Source of the DNA: Candidatus Thalassarchaeaceae archaeon
Lineage (GTDB): Archaea > Thermoplasmatota > Poseidoniia > Poseidoniales > Thalassarchaeaceae
NCBI GenBank assembly: GCA_030754395.1
Contig: JASMAJ010000010.1
Span: forward strand, 1-12,899
Direction of reading: 5' to 3'
Length of the DNA: 12,899 nt
Within the stretch, counting starts at the first letter, position 1. Every line of letters begins with the position of its first letter. Under the pieces are notes generated by a model. That model was not told the origin of the DNA, did no database searches, and was given only the letters and a program-made list of their open reading frames with translations. Below are positions 1-6,291 of the stretch, piece by piece. Made by a program: the position numbers and the translations under genes.

Positions 1-8
1 GAATGTGA

Positions 9-2789
9 TTAGGATTTCTTGGCATTTACTTGACGTGCTAGGAAGGATACAACATCGAGAATTTCAAAATCATGTCGGGGATCACCTTCAAATTTCAAGC
101 ACTCAAAGTGACTGACGCACTTAGGACATGAAGTCAACATAATTTCAGCTCCAGTTGCCTTTACTTCGTCGAAGCGTTCCATACGAACCGCTCTGCTGTT
201 TTCGTTACACGACATCATACTTGAAACACCGCAGCACAAAGCATCTTCTCCTGAATGTTCCATCTCAACTAAATCAACTCCGTCAATTGCTCGAACAAGA
301 TCTCTAGGTTCTTCATAGAGGTTCATCTGGCGTCCTAATCTACAAGGGTCATGATAAGTGACTGTCATGTCTTCAGGAGTTTCCAAATTCATGTCAAATC
401 CATTCTCAACAAGATACTCAGTAGTGTGCATGACCTTCATATCATCTAGCTCATAATCCATTGCAAAAGTTCTGAAACATTCAGCACATGAAGTGACTAA
501 TGTGTCAATTCCACTCTCTACTAGTTTCTTCTGATTGTAAATCTTCAGTTTTTCAAATACTTCAGTCATGCCCTGCCACTTCTGGTCGTGGCCACAGCAC
601 TTTAGGAAATCTCTACCAAGATAAGTTACTTCCTCCCCCATTTCTTCGAATAGAGTGAATGCTGCCTCTGTAGTTTCTCCAAGGTTCATTGAACCTTCAT
701 TAACATGGCTGAAAATCATTTCTTGATCGATATAGTCCACACAGCCAGGGTAGTATCCTACACTTGAGTCAATAGGATACTCACCTACAGGGATAAATGC
801 CTCATCAGAATCATCTTCTGCTTCAGCGGCAAGTAGAGCCTGCAAAACGGTGTGAGGGATTTCCGCAACTGGTGGCCCTCCTACTATCAGATTACGTCGG
901 ATATCAACGTATGAATCATAGTCAACTAATTGTGGACATGCATTTGTACAGGCGCTACAGGTTAGACATGAATAAAGTGGAACACCATCATCTTCGTTAT
1001 TCCATGTGTTGTAAATTATATTGAGCTTATCTCCCGAATTGAATAGACGAACAGGACAGGCATCATCACAAAGATCACATCCATAACACTTGTTCATTTC
1101 CCATTCATATCCGCGGGCCATACTGCGCATCAACATGAACACAATGGCGCCAATCCCAAGGCAAGGAATGAACATTGAATACGTCAATTTAGCATCAAGA
1201 CTTTTTGGATTCTTATGAAATGTTGGATTTTCAAGCATCATTGCGCTGAAATCAGATCCGCTAGGTAGCGAATCTCTGTTCACTACAGCCCCTCCTTCAT
1301 CTAGGAGTAGAGGTTGGAATGCAACTGCGGAGAAATCCGTAATCATTGTCACACTTTCATTTACACCCTCAGAGTATACAGAATATTCTAGGTTATATGA
1401 CGCACCTGTTGATAGTTTAAGGGTGGTACTCTCACATTCACCATCCGTTTTCCAAATCTCTTCCCCTGCTTCATTTGATAGTGTAAGAGTTTGTTGATGT
1501 GAACCTGCATTTCTAACAGTTGTTCGGAAATTGCACCCAATATCAACAAATACAGTTGAAACTCCTAAGTCCTCAATATACATGGTATCAGACCAAGCAT
1601 CTGAAATGCCCGAAGAATCAGAGTTCCCCGTATAACTATAATCTGCTCCAGCACTATTTCTTCCAGTTTCTTTGTCGAGATGTCCATTCACTCCATCAAA
1701 GTCAATGACAATATTTTGAGTTGGTTGGAAGATACTCCATTGAGACCAATGAATAGCAGGAATCACACACCATTTGGCTAAATCAGTTCCTTCGTCTAAC
1801 TCATGCCAAACTTCCAGTCCTGAACTGTCTGAGAAGGTCAGACATTCATCTTGCCATTCAGACCAGACATTCCCTTTCTCATAGTAAACCAGAGTGTCAG
1901 CAGGTTGCCCGCGCATATTTTCCAGATCCTCAATCTCATCCATAGCCCCAAGGCCGCCATAATCCCAAAAACCACCTTCATAGATTGGCCACGTTACTGC
2001 TGAAATTAGTACGGCAATAACAAGAGTCCCAATGGCGACTTGTTTCCCCATTGATGAAGTGACTCTGGCTCCTATGGAATTAACCAAGAACCACCTAGCT
2101 GCAAAATACAATACTGCAAATATGAATATTCCAGTTAAGATCCAGGGTATTGCGTTGAATACTTCTGCGGTCCAGGGGGCCTGTCTGCCACATAAGAATA
2201 CGTGATGTGAATCAGCCCAACAATAGTCGGAGCGGTCTTTGGCGTATAATTCTAGGAAAATATTGATTGAAAATACCGATATGAACCATACGTGAGCGAG
2301 GTAAACGGCTCCTGCTGTTGCAAACCATGGGTCTTCTACTGGGCGCTTTTCACGACCTCCTAAGAATGGAGGGAGTGTTAGTATTCCAACGGGAATCCCT
2401 GTCAGTGCAGCCCCCCACCATGCAGCATTCCAAGAAATTACAGGAGAGCCAAAGAATTCACCAATAGGTCCTGCTGGGATGACGAATTGAGGTAGATACT
2501 CACCCCATCGCAAGTAACCGTATGAGAATAGTACATACCAGTCTGGGAATACAAATCCGGCTTGTGCGAATGGATCTGCAGCACTATGTAGTGGTGGAGG
2601 TATTAACCAGCAGTAGAATGAGAGGACCATCATCATGGCAGCTAGGATGATTGTATCTCGTAAGACTTCAGTTGGCCAGAAAGGATGGCCTATGTGGACT
2701 CTGCGCCTCTCCTTTTCTGATTCAATGAGATTTGATTTCTCACGCATATACGTGTCTGCGATACGCCCAAATCTATCTACCATACTCAT
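9..2789 (-). CDS. Cytochrome b subunit IV-like / HdrD-like iron-sulfur fusion protein
   Basis: This 926-residue protein appears to be the quinone-site and electron-exit subunit of a Rieske/cytochrome b complex. Residues 40-140 resemble the C-terminal half of cytochrome b (b6f subunit IV) and carry the Qo-loop motif PDWY at 82-85. Hydrophobic helices lie near 45-66, 119-142, 157-182, 213-237 and 250-269. A polar segment (270-535) follows, then a sixth helix (537-557). The C-terminus has two 4Fe-4S motifs (C568/C571/C574/C578 and C608/C611/C614/C618) and two complete CCG domains (C683, C731-C732, C768, C771; and C816, C852-C853, C888, C891), the layout of HdrC+HdrB or HdrD. Positive loops (around 28-30, 146-150, 232-249, 555-567) put the N-terminus and the iron-sulfur module inside and 270-535 outside. 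A GAGAGGGGGG ribosome site precedes the ATG, 15 bases after the cytochrome b stop. The frame is uninterrupted, so this is a genuine fusion. The substrate of the Hdr-like part is unknown. Confidence 0.88.
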   Translation of the reverse strand: MSMVDRFGRIADTYMREKSNLIESEKERRRVHIGHPFWPTEVLRDTIILAAMMMVLSFYCWLIPPPLHSAADPFAQAGFVFPDWYVLFSYGYLRWGEYLPQFVIPAGPIGEFFGSPVISWNAAWWGAALTGIPVGILTLPPFLGGREKRPVEDPWFATAGAVYLAHVWFISVFSINIFLELYAKDRSDYCWADSHHVFLCGRQAPWTAEVFNAIPWILTGIFIFAVLYFAARWFLVNSIGARVTSSMGKQVAIGTLVIAVLISAVTWPIYEGGFWDYGGLGAMDEIEDLENMRGQPADTLVYYEKGNVWSEWQDECLTFSDSSGLEVWHELDEGTDLAKWCVIPAIHWSQWSIFQPTQNIVIDFDGVNGHLDKETGRNSAGADYSYTGNSDSSGISDAWSDTMYIEDLGVSTVFVDIGCNFRTTVRNAGSHQQTLTLSNEAGEEIWKTDGECESTTLKLSTGASYNLEYSVYSEGVNESVTMITDFSAVAFQPLLLDEGGAVVNRDSLPSGSDFSAMMLENPTFHKNPKSLDAKLTYSMFIPCLGIGAIVFMLMRSMARGYEWEMNKCYGCDLCDDACPVRLFNSGDKLNIIYNTWNNEDDGVPLYSCLTCSACTNACPQLVDYDSYVDIRRNLIVGGPPVAEIPHTVLQALLAAEAEDDSDEAFIPVGEYPIDSSVGYYPGCVDYIDQEMIFSHVNEGSMNLGETTEAAFTLFEEMGEEVTYLGRDFLKCCGHDQKWQGMTEVFEKLKIYNQKKLVESGIDTLVTSCAECFRTFAMDYELDDMKVMHTTEYLVENGFDMNLETPEDMTVTYHDPCRLGRQMNLYEEPRDLVRAIDGVDLVEMEHSGEDALCCGVSSMMSCNENSRAVRMERFDEVKATGAEIMLTSCPKCVSHFECLKFEGDPRHDFEILDVVSFLARQVNAKKS

Positions 2790-2804
2790 GCCATTACCCC
2801 CCTC

Positions 2805-3671
2805 TCAATGTGGCTCCGCAATCCCTTGAACCCAGACAATGAATAAATGAATCAGAATAAGTGCTGTAACTACAACAGGAAGGATGAATACATGTAGGAA
2901 ATACATCCTTGTGACTGTCTGACCAGATAGGGAAGTTCCTGCAAACATTGCAGTAGCGGCCCAACTTCCGATTAGTGGTGTTGAATTTGCCATATTAATT
3001 CCAATTGTCGCTGCTCCGAAAGCAAGACTGTCCCATGGTAGAAGGTATCCTGAGTAACCAAAGAAAATGGTGAAGAACATTAGAGCAACTCCTATTAGCC
3101 AATTTAGCTCTCGTGGGTTTCTGTATGCTCCAGTAAAGTAAACTCGGCACATATGGAGGAATACCGCTGCCACCATAAAGTGGGTTGCCCAATGATGAAT
3201 GGATCTGATGATATATCCAAATGGTAATTGTGTCATGATGAATTCCATTGATGAGTACGCGGGAGTAGGGTCACCTTCTCCTCCAGGAACGTAGTATAGG
3301 CCTAAGATGGTGCCTGTTATTACTAGAACAATGAATGCGAGGAAGGAAATTCCTCCAAGACAATATAGAGGATACCAGTACCAAATAATGCGCAATTTGT
3401 ACTTTTCAGCATGAGTTAGAGGCATCTGGCGATGCATACCATAGTATGATTCCCGACTCATACTCCAATAGTCTTGAAGCCTAAACCGAGTATCTAGCCA
3501 TGAGAATGCCCAAAGGAATGATTTCTCAGCTAGTCCCATGCTACCCGCACTTGTCTCAACTGCCCTCAGTATGTCTTTGCGGGGCATTTCTTCACGTTCT
3601 TTTCTTAGCGTAAATGCGACAAGGACAACAACAAGTGCGATGAATAACCAAAGGAACCAGAATTGTAGCAT
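2805..3671 (-). CDS. b6-type cytochrome b (N-terminal, di-heme half)
   Basis: This 288-residue integral membrane protein matches cytochrome b6 closely. The paired heme-ligand histidines are H159/H173 (in RSIHHW and FLHMCRVY) and H260/H275 (in YFLHVF and LILIHLF). The second pair is 15 residues apart, as in b6 rather than mitochondrial cytochrome b. Other family blocks are YRNPREL (183-189), GYLLPWD (208-214) and GQTVTR (250-255). C104 in YCLGG sits where cytochrome b6 has the cysteine that covalently holds heme ci/cn. An additional hydrophobic helix at residues 1-20 and a long polar linker (22-90) precede the usual four helices. A GAGGTG ribosome site lies just upstream of the ATG, which follows the Rieske gene by 9 bases. 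The missing C-terminal half is supplied by the next gene, so the split follows the b6/subunit IV pattern. Confidence 0.93.
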   Translation of the reverse strand: MLQFWFLWLFIALVVVLVAFTLRKEREEMPRKDILRAVETSAGSMGLAEKSFLWAFSWLDTRFRLQDYWSMSRESYYGMHRQMPLTHAEKYKLRIIWYWYPLYCLGGISFLAFIVLVITGTILGLYYVPGGEGDPTPAYSSMEFIMTQLPFGYIIRSIHHWATHFMVAAVFLHMCRVYFTGAYRNPRELNWLIGVALMFFTIFFGYSGYLLPWDSLAFGAATIGINMANSTPLIGSWAATAMFAGTSLSGQTVTRMYFLHVFILPVVVTALILIHLFIVWVQGIAEPH

Positions 3672-3680
3672 TTTTTCACC

Positions 3681-4532
3681 TCAGTCACAGTATGTATACC
3701 AGTCTTTGAAATCGGGCAGGGCTTCAATTGAGTCCCCAGTTAGAACCCACGGGATGAGTGGTAATCCGACGGGAGTTGGTCCGCCGGTTCTTTTAATTCC
3801 GATGTAATCGAACTCAGCACCAGTAGAACGATTTCGATTTCGATTCTTTTCAATTGCTGTGGGATCGAATCTGCTTGAATGACAAATACAGAATAATTTA
3901 CTGCCACCTGCATCTACCGCTCCAGGAGTCCATTGTTGTTCTGTAAAACTATTTTGGACAAGTTGCCAACCAGGGATACAACATAGATGCGGGCAACGAG
4001 AGAAGATGACAATTAAATTATCATGAATTGATAATGTACTGTATTCTGGCTCATCAATTTCATATCCACTCCCTACATATTTCCCGCTTTCTGTATAACC
4101 ATCCATGAATTGAAATCTCGGTTGATTCGATACTAGAGGTGCATTCTCATTTTCAGAGTGTGGGACATACATCACATTGACTGGAAGCCCTGACCACACG
4201 CCTTGAGCCCCTACCATTCCGGTTGAACTAGCTGCGGATGCATTGACAAAAGCAGAATAAGACATTGATTCCAAGTGCCTGTCTCCATACCAAGCTGAAT
4301 CTTCAGCGCCAGTAGGTACCCAAAATCGAACTGCAGTGTCTCCTCCTGAAGAATCTGCAGTACCCATTAGGAGAGAAGCGAAACCAATACTACCCAAACT
4401 TGCCATTGTGATTACGCCTGCGGCGGTATTGAATGAATATCTCATGAATTCTCTACGGTCAAGAACCGGATTATTCTCTTCCACACTCTCTTCAGCACCA
4501 GGTAGTGGTCGGAGTCGGAATCTTCTTGCCAT
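3681..4532 (-). CDS. Rieske [2Fe-2S] protein of the cytochrome b complex
   Basis: This 283-residue protein should accept an electron from quinol at the outer Qo site. A twin-arginine motif (DRREFM, 25-30) followed by a hydrophobic helix (about 33-57) suggests a Tat-exported, N-terminally anchored protein. The cluster boxes are CPHLCC (180-185) and CICHSSRF (215-222). By analogy with known Rieske proteins, C180, H182, C215 and H218 bind the 2Fe-2S cluster, and C185-C217 form the disulfide. C184 replaces the usual glycine, giving an extra cysteine. The segment between the helix and box I (58-179) is long, so the cluster domain is enlarged. A GAGGTG ribosome site lies in the last codons of the upstream gene, whose stop is 3 bases before this ATG. 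A short N-R-N-R-N-R run (230-235) follows box II. Confidence 0.92.
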   Translation of the reverse strand: MARRFRLRPLPGAEESVEENNPVLDRREFMRYSFNTAAGVITMASLGSIGFASLLMGTADSSGGDTAVRFWVPTGAEDSAWYGDRHLESMSYSAFVNASAASSTGMVGAQGVWSGLPVNVMYVPHSENENAPLVSNQPRFQFMDGYTESGKYVGSGYEIDEPEYSTLSIHDNLIVIFSRCPHLCCIPGWQLVQNSFTEQQWTPGAVDAGGSKLFCICHSSRFDPTAIEKNRNRNRSTGAEFDYIGIKRTGGPTPVGLPLIPWVLTGDSIEALPDFKDWYTYCD

Positions 4533-4535
4533 CTA

Positions 4536-4985
4536 TCACACCTCGTACTGTTGCCACCCGTCTGGATCATTAGGAGTGATGTATTTGTTTCTCCTATGTT
4601 TTACGATAATTAAATCCGGCATCACGAATCTCATATATACGATCCCCATCATAATGACTGTTAGAAAGGTCATTGCAAGATGGAATGATAGTCGTTGTTG
4701 ATCCCAATGGTTTAACAAACCATAGGAGAGAGTTCCAGCCCAATAAAGCGTCCATAAAATACCCCATAGAGCGAAGACTAGAATCAGCCATGAGTCTCCA
4801 GAGGGGGATATACTAGCACGAACAATGCTCCCCGGTTCGGGTTCATTGAATACTCCATGATCTACTGCTGCATTGTAAGTATCCTCGCTTAGGCTCACTC
4901 CCTCAAGTGCAGTGCGAGCATCATCAACGCTAACCTTACCAGATTCTACTTCTCGTAGGAGTTTCAAAACCATGTCGTCCTTCAT
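4536..4985 (-). CDS. Small two-helix membrane protein of the respiratory operon
   Basis: I do not recognise this 149-residue protein by family. The first 45 residues are soluble and predicted helical, with a short pattern (LLREVESGKVSVDDARTAL, 9-27) resembling the small helical modules found in SHOCT-like and DUF2089-like proteins. Two hydrophobic helices follow (about 66-84 and 101-121), and a basic C-terminal tail begins at HRRNK (130-134). The positive residues suggest both termini are cytoplasmic. Its start overlaps the stop of the upstream gene (ATGA), and a GGGGTGA ribosome site lies just ahead, so translation is probably coupled. Its place between the CxCH protein and the Rieske gene suggests an accessory or assembly subunit of the same complex. 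That role is inferred from position only. Confidence 0.75.
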   Translation of the reverse strand: MKDDMVLKLLREVESGKVSVDDARTALEGVSLSEDTYNAAVDHGVFNEPEPGSIVRASISPSGDSWLILVFALWGILWTLYWAGTLSYGLLNHWDQQRLSFHLAMTFLTVIMMGIVYMRFVMPDLIIVKHRRNKYITPNDPDGWQQYEV

Positions 4986-5797
4986 AGTTGGTCACCCCTT
5001 CGTGAATGTTTAATACGTAGTTTGAGTAGATTGCTACGGCCAGAATAGTTTCCTGACATACCATATCTCAGTAACAATCCACAGAAAATGATGACTAGAA
5101 TTACTGCGCCAAAGCCTAGTAGGCCCAGCCAGTGAGCGCGTAGTGCAGCCCCCATTTCATGTAAGTCGACATGAGTTTCAGAAGGAGCGGGCGGAGTGAT
5201 TTCCCCGTTGCCACTGAATATTGTTCTAGTCTCACCATCGTCTTCGCCTTCATCGACTGATGCGATTAATCGATTCCAGCGGTCTAAATCGGATGGTATT
5301 CCATCTCCATTGACTGCATTTCCTGCTAGCCAAAACGTCGTAATCCCAGTGCCGCTCTCGGGCGCGGTCCACACAACATGCCAAGTTCGTTCTGCATTCT
5401 CTGCACCGGAACCGCTGTGAGTCATGGTTGTTGAATCATCATCCCAATGGTGGGTTTCACTCTCATATCCTTCTGCAGTGGTGAGTGTTCCCAAACTCAC
5501 TCGCATCGAAAATCCACCAGTGTTTGATGCAGCGGCAATAGCTGGGCCTCCAGTGATTTGTATTTTCAGCTCGTATGATGTGCCCGCTGAGTAATGATAT
5601 GGCACTCCTTCGAGAATTAGTGTAACTGAATTATCTGGTGATTCAGAATGGCAGGTGCAACCAGCAACTGCAACGTCCCCATTACCGTCCTCATCACCTC
5701 CAATGCCTGTGGAATAGGCTTGTGTTGAACCAGCCAGAAGCAAGGCAAAGCAAGTTAGAGTTAGTAGCCTTCTTGAGGTCAAATGATGCTTCTTCAT
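4982..5797 (-). CDS. Secreted, C-terminally anchored protein with a CxCH motif (Reeler / choice-of-anchor V-like)
   Basis: This 271-residue protein has a signal peptide (about 1-28, basic start then TLTCFALLLAGSTQA). A GCTCH motif at 46-50 follows, then a beta-rich domain (about 57-200), a single helix (about 222-243) and a basic tail. The CxCH followed by a beta-sandwich with a GNAVNGDG segment (159-166) recalls Reeler-like or choice-of-anchor V proteins, which often carry CxxCH near the N-terminus. Secreted domain, early heme-like motif and C-terminal anchor together match the topology of cytochrome f or c1. It heads the operon of cytochrome b and Rieske genes, so it could be their electron acceptor. 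However, CTCH is one residue short of the canonical heme c motif, so heme binding is unproven. I start it at 5797, not 5845, because GAGGT lies 7 bases upstream and the signal peptide then begins properly. Confidence 0.78.
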   Translation of the reverse strand: MKKHHLTSRRLLTLTCFALLLAGSTQAYSTGIGGDEDGNGDVAVAGCTCHSESPDNSVTLILEGVPYHYSAGTSYELKIQITGGPAIAAASNTGGFSMRVSLGTLTTAEGYESETHHWDDDSTTMTHSGSGAENAERTWHVVWTAPESGTGITTFWLAGNAVNGDGIPSDLDRWNRLIASVDEGEDDGETRTIFSGNGEITPPAPSETHVDLHEMGAALRAHWLGLLGFGAVILVIIFCGLLLRYGMSGNYSGRSNLLKLRIKHSRRGDQL

Positions 5798-5856
5798 CTT
5801 ATGACCTCTAATGACGGTACATTCCACCGGACTTCGGGCTATCAAGGTTTCAGTTT

Positions 5857-5871
5857 GACCCCTACGGGGTC
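5857..5871. repeat. Perfect inverted repeat in the divergent promoter region
   Basis: GACCCC-TAC-GGGGTC has two 6-base arms that match exactly around a 3-base centre. It lies in the 149-base gap between the respiratory operon and the TPR gene. It falls where transcription of the operon would start if the TATA-like element at 5885-5900 is real. It could be a repressor operator or a short hairpin at the 5' end of the operon mRNA. No T-run follows on either strand, so it does not look like a terminator. Confidence 0.6.
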
Positions 5872-5884
5872 GTTCATCATTGAA

Positions 5885-5900
5885 GAGTATTGTATTTTGT
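5885..5900 (-). promoter_or_regulatory. Candidate TATA element for the respiratory operon
   Basis: On the minus strand the bases read ACAAAATACAATACTC, an A/T-rich TATA-like element. A start about 25 bases downstream would fall near 5867, giving a leader of about 70 nt before the ATG at 5797. It is the best-looking box in the gap but not a perfect archaeal consensus. Confidence 0.4.
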
Positions 5901-5946
5901 CAGCAACCTGCGAAACCTCATACGAATAACCGCCTTCCAGCAATAG

Positions 5947-6252
5947 ATGGCAGGACCTAGGTGGAAGAATATCTACCGACTGAGCGATGAGCAAATTTCC
6001 AAATTAGATGATGCCGAAGAAGCGATGGTAATGATGGAAATAAATAGAGCTGAATCAATTCTCTTAGAGTTATTAGACGAGGATTCTAATTGTGTTCCTG
6101 TCCTAAACAATCTCGCTCACTTGAATGGACGACACCTGTCTGATTTTGAAAAGGCGATTGAGTATTATGAGAAGGTTCTAGATATTGAACCAGATAATGC
6201 TTGGGCGAGGGATGAAAGAAGGCGATATCAGAGATATCTGACATATGATTGA
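5947..6252 (+). CDS. Small TPR-repeat protein
   Basis: This 101-residue soluble, acidic protein contains about two tetratricopeptide repeats. The first is roughly 22-55. The second is roughly 56-89 and ends in the typical Y-x-K-x-L-x-x-x-P-D-N pattern (YEKVLDIEPDNAWA). There is no signal peptide or membrane helix. TPR modules mediate protein-protein contacts, and the partner is not evident here. No Shine-Dalgarno sequence precedes the ATG, so the mRNA may be leaderless from the divergent promoter region. The FtsZ-like gene begins 39 bases downstream on the same strand, so the two may be co-transcribed. Confidence 0.8.
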   Translation: MAGPRWKNIYRLSDEQISKLDDAEEAMVMMEINRAESILLELLDEDSNCVPVLNNLAHLNGRHLSDFEKAIEYYEKVLDIEPDNAWARDERRRYQRYLTYD

Positions 6253-6291
6253 CCCGCACTTTCATGGAATGCCTTCAGACTTGGTGACAAT

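Noticed and set aside
560..1100. Frameshift or gene-boundary artefact between the cytochrome b part and the iron-sulfur part of the fusion
   Set aside because: The reading frame is open, the linking helix and flanking charges make sense, and there is no internal ribosome site with a start at the junction that I can see.
797..1708. Plus-strand open frames opposite the large fusion gene (for example 797-1024 and 1520-1708)
   Set aside because: They lie antisense inside a strongly supported gene, have low-complexity composition and show no recognisable motif or ribosome site.
5797..5845. Upstream start at 5845 for the CxCH protein
   Set aside because: It would add 16 residues ahead of a well-formed signal peptide, whereas the ATG at 5797 has GAGGT at proper distance.
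5857..5871. Inverted repeat as an intrinsic terminator
   Set aside because: There is no T-tract after it on either strand, and it lies between divergent genes where no transcript should end.
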